NCBI RefSeq assembly: GCF_002362315.1
Contig: NZ_MTZV01000006.1
Location: 62,001 to 126,000, forward strand
DNA length: 64,000 bases
Source of the DNA: Paraburkholderia acidicola
GTDB lineage: Bacteria; Pseudomonadota; Gammaproteobacteria; Burkholderiales; Burkholderiaceae
Reading direction: 5' to 3'
Below, in pieces: positions 34,533-45,150 of the stretch; the stretch's first letter is position 1, and every line of letters starts with the position of its first letter. A program made the translations under genes and the position numbers. A model generated the notes under the pieces. It did no database searches and had not been told where the DNA came from. It was given only the letters and a program-made list of their open reading frames with translations.

Positions 34533-35513
34533 TCAATGAGCCGGCGTATGCACAAGCGGTGCGCCGTGCTCGGTATCGAACGGCTGCGAAAAACGCCGCA
34601 GCAACCCGACGAAATGTTCGGCCGGTTCCGCGAGCGGTTCGCCCTTGCGCGTGAGGATGCCGAAGCCGGGCAGGCTCTTGCCGATTTCGATCGGCAGCGC
34701 GACGAGGAGTTTGCCGCGCACATGGTCGCGCACGACCGATTCCGGCAGCATCGCGATCGCATCGAAATTTTCGAGCAATTGCAGCGTCGCGAAGATCGAC
34801 GCGCACTCGGTGAGATTGACCGGCGTGGCGAGCCCGGCACGCGCGAGTTCTTCTTCGAACAGCACGCGCGCGGGGCTGGTGATCGGTTGCGCGACCCACG
34901 GCCAGTCCATCAGCTCGTGCAGCGCGACGTTGCTGCGAGCAATGAGCGGATGCCGTACGCGTACCACCAGCACAAGCGTTTCGCGTGCCAGCGGCTCGAA
35001 GCTGAAATCGTTGTGTTGCAGCGGCGAAGTAAGGCGGCCGAGCGCGAGGTCGACCTCGCGGCGATGCAGCAACTGCACGACCTGGTCGCTGGTTTCGCCG
35101 AGTATCCGCACGTTGAGCAGCGGCCGTTCTGTTTTCAGCGAGGCGACGGCCATCGCGAGCAGATCGGGCGCCGCGCCCATGATCGCGCCGACCGTCAGCT
35201 GGCCGTGACCGCCGCGGCGCTTGACGTCGAGGTCTTCGGCAAAACGCGTGAGTTCCGCGAGCGCGCGCCGCGCATACGCGAGCGTGACGACGCCGAGCGG
35301 CGTGGGCTGCATGCCGCGGGCGTTGCGTTCGAACAGCAGGAAGCCGAATGCTTCTTCGATGTCGCCGAGCATGCGGCTCGCACTCGGTTGCGCGACATTG
35401 ATGGTGTCGGCGGCTTGATGGACGTTGCGGGTGTCGTCGAGCGCGACCAGCAGCGCAAGGTGCTTGAACTTGAGGCGATTGACGAGAGCGACCGTGGCGG
35501 CTTGTCGGTTCAT
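34533..35513 (-). CDS. LysR-family regulator of the rhamnose genes
   Basis: A 326-residue LTTR: FKHLALLVALDDTRNVHQAA, then INVAQPSASRMLGDIEEAFG, with the effector domain including RPLLNVRILGETSDQVVQLL. It resembles the GbpR/GalR subgroup linked to sugar metabolism. It sits between the two rhamnose transcription units: convergent with the dehydrogenase gene (17 bases apart) and divergent from rhaM. This placement makes it the probable activator of both. Candidate sites are the dyad at 30205-30229 and sequences around the promoter at 35561-35590. There is no AraC-type RhaR/RhaS regulator in the window. Confidence 0.88.
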   Translation of the reverse strand: MNRQAATVALVNRLKFKHLALLVALDDTRNVHQAADTINVAQPSASRMLGDIEEAFGFLLFERNARGMQPTPLGVVTLAYARRALAELTRFAEDLDVKRRGGHGQLTVGAIMGAAPDLLAMAVASLKTERPLLNVRILGETSDQVVQLLHRREVDLALGRLTSPLQHNDFSFEPLARETLVLVVRVRHPLIARSNVALHELMDWPWVAQPITSPARVLFEEELARAGLATPVNLTECASIFATLQLLENFDAIAMLPESVVRDHVRGKLLVALPIEIGKSLPGFGILTRKGEPLAEPAEHFVGLLRRFSQPFDTEHGAPLVHTPAH

Positions 35514-35560
35514 GGGACCTGTGCGATTCGGTTTCTGGATCGCCCAATCCCAACAACGGA

Positions 35561-35590
35561 TTGAGACGCTATCGACCGCGGAATTATAGT
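35561..35590 (+). promoter_or_regulatory. Predicted sigma-70 promoter of rhaM-lactonase-ABC operon
   Basis: TTGAGA (35561-35566) is followed by a 17-18-base spacer and TTATAGT (-10 as TATAGT at 35585-35590). The AT-rich -10 stands out from the GC-rich surroundings. A small AGACG/CGTCT hairpin (35597-35609) would lie at the start of the transcript, and TTATAG...CTATAA (35584-35589 and 35608-35613) flanks it symmetrically. The first gene, rhaM, starts at 35645. Confidence 0.55.
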
Positions 35591-35644
35591 CGCTCCAGAC
35601 GCTTCGTCTATAAGGCGCAGGAGCATGAACGGAGACAGGTTCGC

Positions 35645-35980
35645 ATGGAGACGATCGCTTTCCGGATGGCGCTCAACCCCGGCATGCGCGAAGAGTACGC
35701 ACGACGGCATCGCGAGATCTGGCCCGAACTGGTCGATGCGCTGCACGAAGCGGGTGTGCACGATTACCGCATCTTCCTCGATGAAGCCAGCGGCGCGTTG
35801 TTTGCGGTCCTGACGCGCACCGATCACCACACGATGGACGCGTTGCCCGATCTGCCCGTGATGCGCAAATGGTGGGACATGATGGCCGACATCATGCAGA
35901 CCGCACACGATCGCACGCCGTTCCAGCAACCGCTCGTGCCGGTATTCGAGCTTCCCGCGCGGCAACCGCTAACCCGCTGA
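35645..35980 (+). CDS. rhaM: L-rhamnose mutarotase
   Basis: A 111-residue member of the rhamnose mutarotase family (EC 5.1.3.32), which equilibrates alpha- and beta-L-rhamnopyranose. Conserved elements are FRMALNPGMREEYARRHREIWPEL, GVHDYRIFLDEASGALFAV and MRKWWDMMADIMQ, with the His and Tyr residues and paired Trp typical of the dimeric ferredoxin-like active site. ATG at 35645 gives a normal family length. It is the first gene of the operon containing the lactonase and ABC importer, so the imported sugar is very likely L-rhamnose. Confidence 0.93.
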   Translation: METIAFRMALNPGMREEYARRHREIWPELVDALHEAGVHDYRIFLDEASGALFAVLTRTDHHTMDALPDLPVMRKWWDMMADIMQTAHDRTPFQQPLVPVFELPARQPLTR

Positions 35981-36004
35981 ACCGACACCAAAGGAGCGCG
36001 CTTC

Positions 36005-36898
36005 ATGCAAGTGGTCGATCCGCATATTCATCTGTGGGACCTGCGTACGCACCGTTACCCGTGGCTCGAGAAGCCCGGCGTGTCGTTCGTCGGCGATGCG
36101 CGCGAGTTGCAGCACGACTATCTGCTCGATCATCTGCTGGCGGAGGCGCAGGACATCGAGGTGCTGAAGGTCGTACACGTCGAGGCGAATCACGATCCCG
36201 CCGATCCGGTCGAAGAGACGCGCTGGCTGCAGCAGACCGCCGATGCCGACGGTTCGCGCGGCATGCCGAACGCCATCGTCGCGGGGATCGACCTCGCGGC
36301 GCCCGACGCACCGGCGGTGCTCGAAGCGCACGCGTCGTTCGCGAATACGCGTGGCGTGCGGCAGATTCTCAACGTGCATCGCGAGAAGCTGTTCGACTAC
36401 GTGGGCCGGCATTTCATGCGCGAACCGTTGTGGCAGGAGCGTTTTGCACTGCTGCGCCGGTATGACTTGTCGTTTGATCTGCAGGTGTATCCGTCGCAGA
36501 TGGATGAAGCCGCGGCGCTGGCCCGCGCGCATCCGGACACGCAGTTCGTCCTCAATCATGCGGGCATGTTCGTCGATCGCGACAGCGTGGCGGGGTATCG
36601 CGCGTGGCGCGACGGGCTGCGCATGCTGGCCGCGTGCCCGAACGTCGCGGTGAAGATCAGCGGGCTTGCGATGTTCGATCACTACTGGACCGTCGAGAGC
36701 CTGCGACCTTACGTGCTCGAAACGCTCGATGCCTTTGGTGTCGAGCGAGCGATGTTTGCATCGAATTTTCCCGTCGACCGGTTGTTTGGCTCGTATCCCG
36801 CGCTGTGGCATGCGTATGCCGCGATCGTCGCGGGAGCGAGTGAGACGGAGCGCGCGGCCTTGTTCAGGCATAACGCCGAACGGATTTACCGCATCTGA
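36005..36898 (+). CDS. Amidohydrolase-family lactonase, probable L-rhamnono-lactonase (COG3618)
   Basis: A 297-residue amidohydrolase-2 protein. It has the metal-binding VDPHIHLWD at residues 4-12, ILNVHREK, a FVLNHAGMFVDRD motif and FASNFPVDRLFGSY near the end, with Asp in the metal or catalytic position. COG3618 enzymes include fucono- and rhamnono-lactonases. Between rhaM and the RhaT ATPase, and with L-rhamnose dehydrogenase in the neighbouring operon, hydrolysis of L-rhamnono-lactone to L-rhamnonate is the natural reaction. A different sugar lactone cannot be excluded by sequence alone. Confidence 0.85.
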   Translation: MQVVDPHIHLWDLRTHRYPWLEKPGVSFVGDARELQHDYLLDHLLAEAQDIEVLKVVHVEANHDPADPVEETRWLQQTADADGSRGMPNAIVAGIDLAAPDAPAVLEAHASFANTRGVRQILNVHREKLFDYVGRHFMREPLWQERFALLRRYDLSFDLQVYPSQMDEAAALARAHPDTQFVLNHAGMFVDRDSVAGYRAWRDGLRMLAACPNVAVKISGLAMFDHYWTVESLRPYVLETLDAFGVERAMFASNFPVDRLFGSYPALWHAYAAIVAGASETERAALFRHNAERIYRI

Positions 36899-36966
36899 AG
36901 CAGTAGCAAGAAAACTCACAAGAGAAGTGCGATGTATCAGCGTCGCTCTAAGAAGGAGACAAGTCT

Positions 36967-38492
<1,526 letters not shown>

Positions 38493-38496
<4 letters not shown>

Positions 38497-39548
38497 TGCG
38501 CGAATCGACCACTCGCCCCGTGGATCTGCGTGCCGATAACCCGGTGCGCGTCCGGCCGCGCGGTGGTTTCGTCGCTGCACTTGCGCAGAGCCGCGAAACG
38601 ACGCTCTTCGTCGTGCTGATCCTGCTGGTGGCGGGCACCGCGCTCGCACGTCCACAGTTCTTGAATCTGCAGAACCTGCGCGATGTTCTGCTGAACGTGT
38701 CGATCATCAGTCTGCTCACCGCCGGCATGACGGTGGTGATCCTGATGCGGCACATCGATCTGTCGGTGGGTTCGACGGTCGGCGTGAGCGCTTATGCAGT
38801 GGGTAGCCTGTACGTCGCGTTTCCACATATGCCGGTTGTCGTCGCGCTCGGCGCAGGGCTTGCGATCGGTTTGCTCGCGGGAGCGATCAACGCTGTGCTG
38901 GTGGCGATTGGCCGGGTGCCGTCGCTGGTCGCGACGCTGTCGACGCTCTACATCTTTCGCGGCGCCGACTACGCATGGGTACACGGCGGACAGATCAACG
39001 CGACGAGTCTGCCCGAAGCATTCTCGCGTCTCGCGACCGGCCGGCTACTCGGCATCCCGACGCTCGCATTGATTGCGGCCGTCGTGCTGGCCGGACTCTC
39101 CGTGTACCTGAAGCAGTTTCGCGGCGGCCGCGAACACTACGCGATCGGCTCGAACCCCGAAGCGGCACGGCTGGCAGGTGTCGCCGTCGAGCGTCGCGTG
39201 ATGACCGGCTTTCTGATCTCCGGTGCGATCGCGGGCTTCGCGGGCGCGCTGTGGCTCGCACGCTTCGGCACCGTCGATGCGAGCACCGCAAAGGGTATCG
39301 AACTGCAGGTCGTAGCAGCAGCGGTGGTGGGCAGCGTCGCGATTACCGGCGGCGTCGGCACGATACTCGGCGCGACGCTCGGCGCACTGGTGCTCGGCGT
39401 GATCAGCATTGCGCTCGTGGTGCTGCACGTCTCGCCATTCTGGGAGCAGGCGATCGAAGGGGCGTTGATCGTCGTCGCGATCGCCGCCGATACGCTGCTG
39501 GCCCGCTCGGTGGCAAAACGCATGATGAGAAAACGCGATCATGGCTAA
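38493..39548 (+). CDS. rhaP: Rhamnose ABC importer, permease subunit
   Basis: A 351-residue CUT2-class permease with about ten hydrophobic segments. It has LTAGMTVVILMRHIDLSVGSTVG (the conserved first-half motif) and NPEAARLAGVAVERRVMTGFLISGAIAGFAG (family EAA-like coupling loop), then GGVGTILGATLGALVLGVI. It starts within the ATPase stop (four-base overlap) and ends eight bases inside the next permease gene, so translation is coupled. It forms the inner-membrane heterodimer with the following permease. Confidence 0.92.
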
Positions 39549-40548
39549 ACCCGATTCCGCATTGAGTACGCGCAAACCGACGGTCCCGTTGCGTTGGGAA
39601 ACGTTGCTGGTAGTGCTGTTCGTTTTGTCGCTGGTGCTCGGGCGCGTGTTGTCGCCGGAGTTTCTGAGCGGCGCGAATCTCGGCAACGTGCTGGCCGATC
39701 TGACTGAAGTCGCACTGATGGCGCTGCCGATGACACTCATCATCGTCGCCGCCGACATCGACCTGTCGGTTGCGTCGGTACTCGGTGCATCGAGCGCGCT
39801 GATGGGCGTGCTCTGGCACATGGGCCTGCCGATGCCGCTTGTGATCGCGCTAGTACTGGTGGCGGGCGCGCTTGCAGGTCTGTTGAACGGGCTCGTGATC
39901 GTCAAGCTGAACCTGCCGTCGCTTGCGGTGACGATCGGCACGCTCGCGTTGTTTCGCGGGCTTGCCTATGTGCTGCTCGGCGATCAGGCCGTCGCTGACT
40001 TTCCGCCGGGCTATACCGCGTTCGGCATGAATGCACTTGGCGCAACGTTTATTCCACTGCCGTTCGTGATCGTGATCGTTTGCGCGGTGGTGTTTACCGT
40101 GCTGCTGCAGGCCACCGCGTTTGGTCGCAGTCTCTTCGCGATCGGCGCGAATCCGACGGCCGCGGCGTTCTCCGGTATCGATGTCGCGAAAGCGCGGCTG
40201 CGCCTCTTCGTGCTGTCGGGCACGGTCAGCGCGCTGGCTGGCATCGTTTATACGCTGCGTTTTACGAGTGCGCGTGGCGACAACGGCGAGGGCTTCGAAC
40301 TGTCCGTGATTGCGGCGGTGCTGTTCGGCGGCGTGAGCATCTTCGGCGGACGTGGATCGATGGTCGGTGTGCTGCTGTCGCTGCTGATCGTCGGTGTGTT
40401 GCGCAATGCGCTGACGCTCGTCGATGTATCGAGCGAAGTGCTGACGATCGTGACCGGTGCGTTGCTGCTCGCGTCGGTGCTGATTCCGAATCTGGCAGCA
40501 CGCTGGCGGGCGCGGCGTGACCGACGGTTTATCGCGGGGGCGACTTGA
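39541..40548 (+). CDS. rhaQ: Rhamnose ABC importer, second permease subunit
   Basis: A 335-residue CUT2 permease paralogous to the preceding one: LMALPMTLIIVAADIDLSVASVLG, IVKLNLPSLAVTIGTLALFRGLAYVL and ANPTAAAFSGIDVAKARLRLFVLSGTVSALAG, ending with ISIFGGRGS-like (VSIFGGRGSMVGVLLSLLIVGVL). The eight-base overlap with rhaP supports an obligate pair. A 130-base gap with a good ribosome site separates it from the binding-protein gene. Confidence 0.92.
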   Translation: MAKPDSALSTRKPTVPLRWETLLVVLFVLSLVLGRVLSPEFLSGANLGNVLADLTEVALMALPMTLIIVAADIDLSVASVLGASSALMGVLWHMGLPMPLVIALVLVAGALAGLLNGLVIVKLNLPSLAVTIGTLALFRGLAYVLLGDQAVADFPPGYTAFGMNALGATFIPLPFVIVIVCAVVFTVLLQATAFGRSLFAIGANPTAAAFSGIDVAKARLRLFVLSGTVSALAGIVYTLRFTSARGDNGEGFELSVIAAVLFGGVSIFGGRGSMVGVLLSLLIVGVLRNALTLVDVSSEVLTIVTGALLLASVLIPNLAARWRARRDRRFIAGAT

Positions 40549-40678
40549 TGGGCAACGACGCTGGCAGGGCGCCGAATAGTACGACATAGAGCACGACATG
40601 AAGCACGACACGCAGCACGGCAGGTAACGACATCACAACTTCGGACCCACGTCCGATTATCAGGAAGAGGAGACACTC

Positions 40679-41698
40679 ATGTTGAAACCATTGCGTCATA
40701 TAGGCACGGCGGCGGCCAGCGCGGCGCTCTGTGCGCTGCTGCTCGGCCTGAGCACAACGGCCGTGGCGGCCGGCATCAAGGACGGCCTGAAAATCGCGTT
40801 CCTGCCCAAGCAGATCAACAACCCCTACGAGGTGATCGCCGACGACGGCGGCCTCGCCGCGATCAAGGAGTTCAAGGGCGAAGGCAAGGTAGTGGGGCCA
40901 TCGGATGCAGGCGCGTCGTCGCAGGTGCAGTACATCAACACGCTGATCACGCAGCGGCAGAACGCGATCGTGATCGCCGCAAACGATGAAAACGCGGTCG
41001 TGCCGTACCTGAAGAAAGCGATGTCGCAAGGCATCAAGGTCGTCACGTTCGATTCCGATACCGCAGCCGACGGCCGTCAGATCTTCGTCAACCAGGCAAA
41101 CGCGGAAGGCATTGGCCGCGGCCAGATCCAGCTCGTCTCGAAGCTGATGGGCGGCGAGGGCGAGTTCGCGATCCTGTCGGCGACGCCGAACGCGACGAAC
41201 CAGAACACGTGGATCAAGTGGATGCAGGAGGAGCTGAAGAAGCCCGAGTACGCGAAGATCAAGCTCGTGAAGATCGCGTACGGCAACGACGACGACCAGA
41301 AGTCGTTTGTCGAGACCCAAGGTTTGTTGCAGGCGTATCCGAACCTGAAGGCGATCGTTTCGCCGACGACGGTCGGCATCGCGGCGGCGGCCCGCTATAT
41401 CTCGACGTCGTCGAGCAAGGGCAAGGTCGCCGTGACCGGGCTCGGCACGCCGAACCAGATGCGCGCGTTCGTCAAGAACGGCACCGTGCAGGCGTTCCAG
41501 TTGTGGGACCCGGGTCAACTCGGTTATCTGGCAGCCTACGCCGCGGCGGGTCTCGCGTCGGGCACGATCACGGGCAAGGAAGGGGAATCGTTCGATGCGG
41601 GCAAGCTCGGCAAGCGGACCATCGGCCCGAAGGGTGAGGTGATCCTCGGACCGCCCACCACCTTCGACGCAACCAATATCGACAACTTCAACTTCTAG
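40679..41698 (+). CDS. rhaS: Rhamnose-binding periplasmic protein of the ABC importer
   Basis: A 339-residue exported sugar-binding protein. The signal peptide ends near TTAVAAG. The mature part has KIAFLPKQINNPYEVIADDGG, SDAGASSQVQYINTLITQRQ, VTFDSDTAADGRQIFVNQAN, TVGIAAAARYISTSS and AFQLWDPGQLGYLAAYAA, the order of rhamnose-type CUT2 receptors. A GAGGAGAC ribosome site precedes the ATG. It is the last gene of the rhamnose transport operon and is followed 25 bases later by a strong intrinsic terminator. The name is that of the ABC receptor, not the E. coli activator RhaS. Confidence 0.92.
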   Translation: MLKPLRHIGTAAASAALCALLLGLSTTAVAAGIKDGLKIAFLPKQINNPYEVIADDGGLAAIKEFKGEGKVVGPSDAGASSQVQYINTLITQRQNAIVIAANDENAVVPYLKKAMSQGIKVVTFDSDTAADGRQIFVNQANAEGIGRGQIQLVSKLMGGEGEFAILSATPNATNQNTWIKWMQEELKKPEYAKIKLVKIAYGNDDDQKSFVETQGLLQAYPNLKAIVSPTTVGIAAAARYISTSSSKGKVAVTGLGTPNQMRAFVKNGTVQAFQLWDPGQLGYLAAYAAAGLASGTITGKEGESFDAGKLGKRTIGPKGEVILGPPTTFDATNIDNFNF

Positions 41699-41722
41699 CC
41701 GCACGCACAGCTGCCGCGTATG

Positions 41723-41750
41723 AAAGCGCCCCACGGGGCGCTTTTCTTTT
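41723..41750 (+). terminator. Intrinsic terminator after rhaS
   Basis: AAAGCGCCC (41723-41731) pairs perfectly with GGGCGCTTT (41736-41744) around a four-base loop, and the run TTTTCTTTT follows through 41750. It lies 25 bases after the rhaS stop and closes the rhamnose operon. It is the clearest factor-independent terminator in the window. Confidence 0.92.
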
Positions 41751-42050
41751 GGCCGCCGCGCCGCGCATTGCAAGCCGCCAGAAAGCTGACACAGGATCGA
41801 CATCGCGCGCTTTCACACTGAACCGCGCACCGGCAAGTTTTTCCATCCGCTCGACCGTTTTGCGAAGTCTTCCAGGTAATAAGCCGCTCGCTGAACGGCG
41901 TGCCCACCCGGTTGCCGCTGCACTGAGCAGGCCGGTGCGCAGTTTACGCACCCGTTCCGGAACATGGCATTACACTTGCTCGGTTACTCCGCTTGTCCTG
42001 ACGCGATCCAGTCGCGCCGCCCGGTTACAAGACGTCAAAGGAGTTGCAGC
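41751..42050. other. 300-base region between rhamnose terminator and transketolase
   Basis: I see no supported gene here. The region must hold the transketolase promoter and leader. The only certain element is AAAGGAG at 42036-42042, the transketolase ribosome site. Possible -35/-10 pairs (for example around TTTACG at 41942 or TTACACTTG near 41970) are not convincing. Small frames on either strand lack recognisable protein features. Confidence 0.4.
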
Positions 42051-44129
42051 ATGCCGAACCCACCCACCGATCTCGATCGTCTTTCTATCGACACCATCCG
42101 CACCCTCGCGATGGATGCAGTACAGAAGGCCAACTCCGGCCATCCCGGCACCCCGATGGCACTCGCGCCAGTCGGCTATCACCTGTGGCAGGAACATCTG
42201 CGCTACGACCCGGCCGAACCGCTGTGGCCAAATCGCGACCGCTTCGTGCTGTCGGTTGGGCACGCATCGATGCTGCTGTATTCGCTGCTGCATCTGACCG
42301 GTGTGCAGGCCGTCGACGAAGCCGGTCGGCCGAACGGCTCACCCGCCGTGTCGCTCGATGACATCAAGCAGTTCCGCCAGCTCGACAGCGTGACGCCCGG
42401 CCACCCCGAATACCGCATGACCACCGGCGTCGAGACGACCACCGGCCCGCTCGGCCAGGGGCTCGGCAATAGCGTCGGCATGGCGATGGCTGCGCGCTGG
42501 TACGAGTCGCACTTCAATCAACCCGATGCGACGCTGTTCGACTACCACGTCTATACGCTGTGCGGCGACGGCGACATGATGGAAGGCATTTCGCATGAAG
42601 CGGCATCGATTGCCGGACACCTGAAGCTGTCGAACCTGATCTGGATTTACGACAGCAACCGCGTCACGATCGAAGGCCATACCGATCTCGCGTACAGCGA
42701 CGACGTCGAAACGCGTTTTCGCGGCTACCACTGGAACACGCTGCATGTCGCCGATGCCAACGATGCCGCCGCACTCGGCGCCGCGCTCACGCAGGCCAAA
42801 GCGAATACGGACAAACCGACGTTGATCGTCGTGCACAGCATCATCGGCTGGGGCGCGCCGCACAAGCAGGACACGTCGGCGGCACACGGCGAACCGCTCG
42901 GCGTCGAAGAGATCAAGCTGGCCAAGCGCTTTTACGGCTGGCCCGAAGATTCGAGTTTTCTCGTGCCGGACGGCGTCTACGCGCACTTCCAGCAGGGGAT
43001 CGGCACACGTGGCAAGGCGGCGCGCGAACAATGGCAGGCGTCTTTCGAAGCCTATGCCGCGAAGTACCCCGCGCTAGCCGAAGAATTCCGCGCAATCGAG
43101 GCGCACACGCTACCCGAAGGCTGGGACGCCGATATCCCGACGTTCGATGCGGACGAAAAGGGCATCGCCTCGCGCGATTCGTCGGGCAAGGTGCTCAACG
43201 CGATTGCGAAGCGCCTGCCGTGGATGATCGGCGGATCCGCCGACCTGTCGCCTTCGACGAAGACCGACATGAAGTTCGAAGGCGCCGGCAGTTTCGAAGC
43301 GGACAACTACGCCGGACGCAACCTGCACTTCGGGATTCGCGAGCATGTGATGGGCTCGATTGCCAACGGCCTCGCACTGTCGAACCTGCGGCCCTACGGC
43401 TCGACGTTCCTGATTTTCAGCGACTACATGAAGCCGCCGATCCGCCTGTCCGCGATCATGGAAGTCAACGTCGTCTACGTCTTCACACACGACTCGATCG
43501 GTGTCGGCGAAGACGGTCCGACGCACCAGCCGATCGAACAGCTCGCGTCGTTGCGTGCAGTGCCCGGTCTCACGACGCTGCGCCCAGGTGATGCGAACGA
43601 AGTTGCCGAAGCATGGCGCGTCGCGTTGTCGAACCCGCGCGTGCCGGCCTGCATCGTCGTGTCGCGCCAGGCGCTGCCCACGTTCGACCGCACGAAATAC
43701 GCGGCTGCCAGTGGCGTCCGGCGCGGCGCGTATGTGCTTGCGGACGCGCCCGATGGCCGCAAACCGGAAGTGATCCTGATGGGCACCGGCAGCGAAATGT
43801 CGCTGTGCGTCGGCGCGTATGAGAAGCTGAAGAGCGAAGGCATCGCGGCGCGCGTCGTGTCGATGCCGTCGTGGGACATCTTCGAGAAGCAGGATGACGC
43901 GTATAAAGAGTCGGTGCTGCCTGCCGCCGTCGACGCGCGGGTTGCAGTCGAACAGGCAGGCGTACTCGGTTGGGATCGCTACGTGGGCCGCACTGGCTCG
44001 CTGATCGCGATGCATACATTCGGCGCGTCGGCGCCGCTGAAGGCGCTGCAAACGAAGTTCGGCTTTACGCCGGAGCGCGTCTACGAAGCGGCGAAGCAGC
44101 AGCTCGCGCGGGTTCGGCAATCCAGTTAA
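42051..44129 (+). CDS. tkt: Transketolase
   Basis: A 692-residue full-length transketolase (EC 2.2.1.1, thiamine-diphosphate and Mg dependent). Motifs are RTLAMDAVQKANSGHPGTPM at the start, the ThDP/Mg motif GDGDMMEGISHEAA with DSNRVTIEG, and the pyrimidine-domain catalytic region GVGEDGPTHQPIEQLASLR. The enzyme moves two-carbon ketol units among xylulose-5-P, ribose-5-P and erythrose-4-P. ATG at 42051 has AAAGGAG eight bases upstream; the frame stays open to 41964 but the extra part is not family-like. It is followed 16 bases later by 6-phosphogluconate dehydrogenase, forming a pentose-phosphate pair. Confidence 0.95.
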   Translation: MPNPPTDLDRLSIDTIRTLAMDAVQKANSGHPGTPMALAPVGYHLWQEHLRYDPAEPLWPNRDRFVLSVGHASMLLYSLLHLTGVQAVDEAGRPNGSPAVSLDDIKQFRQLDSVTPGHPEYRMTTGVETTTGPLGQGLGNSVGMAMAARWYESHFNQPDATLFDYHVYTLCGDGDMMEGISHEAASIAGHLKLSNLIWIYDSNRVTIEGHTDLAYSDDVETRFRGYHWNTLHVADANDAAALGAALTQAKANTDKPTLIVVHSIIGWGAPHKQDTSAAHGEPLGVEEIKLAKRFYGWPEDSSFLVPDGVYAHFQQGIGTRGKAAREQWQASFEAYAAKYPALAEEFRAIEAHTLPEGWDADIPTFDADEKGIASRDSSGKVLNAIAKRLPWMIGGSADLSPSTKTDMKFEGAGSFEADNYAGRNLHFGIREHVMGSIANGLALSNLRPYGSTFLIFSDYMKPPIRLSAIMEVNVVYVFTHDSIGVGEDGPTHQPIEQLASLRAVPGLTTLRPGDANEVAEAWRVALSNPRVPACIVVSRQALPTFDRTKYAAASGVRRGAYVLADAPDGRKPEVILMGTGSEMSLCVGAYEKLKSEGIAARVVSMPSWDIFEKQDDAYKESVLPAAVDARVAVEQAGVLGWDRYVGRTGSLIAMHTFGASAPLKALQTKFGFTPERVYEAAKQQLARVRQSS

Positions 44130-44145
44130 CGAGGGAGGCGACATT

Positions 44146-45126
44146 ATGCAGATCGGTATCGTGGGATTGGGACGGATGGGCGGGAACATCGGCCGTCGGT
44201 TGATGCGCAACGGGCATACGTGCGTGGTCTACGATCACAGCCCGGAAGCCACCGAGGCGCTCGTGAAAGAAGGTGCAACGGGTTCAAGCGACCTGGGTAA
44301 CCTGGTGAAGGGGCTGGCGACGCCGCGCGTGATCTGGTTGATGCTGCCAGCTGGCAAGATCACCGAAGACACGCTGAACGACCTGTACCCGATCCTGAGC
44401 CCTGACGATGTTGTTATCGATGGTGGCAACAGCTTCTACAAGGACGACATCCGTCGTGCGGTGCGGTTTAAGGAGAAGGGCATTCACTACGTCGACGTTG
44501 GGACGTCGGGCGGTGTGTGGGGTCTCGAGCGCGGCTACTGCATGATGATCGGCGGCGAAGTGGACGTGGTGCACCGGCTCGATCCGATCCTCTCGACGCT
44601 CGCGCCGGGTGCCGGCAATGTGCCGCTCACGCCTGGCCGCGAAGGCCGCGATGCGCGCGTGCAGAACGGCTATATGCACACCGGGCCGACCGGCTCGGGC
44701 CACTTCGTGAAGATGGTCCACAACGGCATCGAGTACGGGTTGATGCAGGCTTATGCGGAAGGCTTCGACATCCTGAAGCACAAGGCATCGACGGAATTGC
44801 CCGAGAACGAACGCTTCAGCCTCGATCTCGCCGATGTGGCCGAAGTGTGGCGACGCGGCAGTGTCGTGTCGTCGTGGTTGCTCGATCTCACGGCCGGCGC
44901 GCTGGCGAAAGACGGTGCGCTCGGCAATTATTCGACCGAAGTGGCGGACAGCGGCGAAGGGCGCTGGACGATCGAAGCCGCGATCGAAGAGGCGGTGCCG
45001 GCGCAGGTGTTGTCGGCGGCGTTGTATACGCGGTTTCGTTCGCGTGACGACGAGTCGTTTGCCGAGCGCATGCTCTCGGCGATGCGCTTCGGCTTCGGCG
45101 GGCATCACGAGTTTTCGCCGAAGTAA
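44146..45126 (+). CDS. gnd: 6-phosphogluconate dehydrogenase (decarboxylating), short form
   Basis: A 326-residue enzyme. The N-terminal cofactor loop is GLGRMGGNIGRRL with YDHSPEA following strand 2. Further motifs are VIDGGNSFYKDD, VDVGTSGGVWGLERGYCMMIGG (substrate-binding) and GHFVKMVHNGIEYGLMQAYAEG (catalytic Lys and Asn). At about 330 residues it is the short bacterial form, shorter than the 470-residue E. coli Gnd, and such forms are often NAD-dependent. It converts 6-phosphogluconate to ribulose-5-phosphate. Co-transcription with transketolase (16-base gap, GGAGG site) indicates coordinated pentose-phosphate flux. Confidence 0.92.
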   Translation: MQIGIVGLGRMGGNIGRRLMRNGHTCVVYDHSPEATEALVKEGATGSSDLGNLVKGLATPRVIWLMLPAGKITEDTLNDLYPILSPDDVVIDGGNSFYKDDIRRAVRFKEKGIHYVDVGTSGGVWGLERGYCMMIGGEVDVVHRLDPILSTLAPGAGNVPLTPGREGRDARVQNGYMHTGPTGSGHFVKMVHNGIEYGLMQAYAEGFDILKHKASTELPENERFSLDLADVAEVWRRGSVVSSWLLDLTAGALAKDGALGNYSTEVADSGEGRWTIEAAIEEAVPAQVLSAALYTRFRSRDDESFAERMLSAMRFGFGGHHEFSPK

Positions 45127-45150
45127 CGGCGTCAATTTTTGGGCAGGGTG

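Noticed and set aside
33712..35556. Open frame of 614 codons on the minus strand overlapping the rhamnose dehydrogenase and LysR genes
   Set aside because: The real genes in other frames have complete motifs; this translation has none.
41695..41907. Small minus-strand frame in the rhamnose-transketolase gap
   Set aside because: Part of its sequence is just the terminator stem read in antisense; it has no recognisable protein features.
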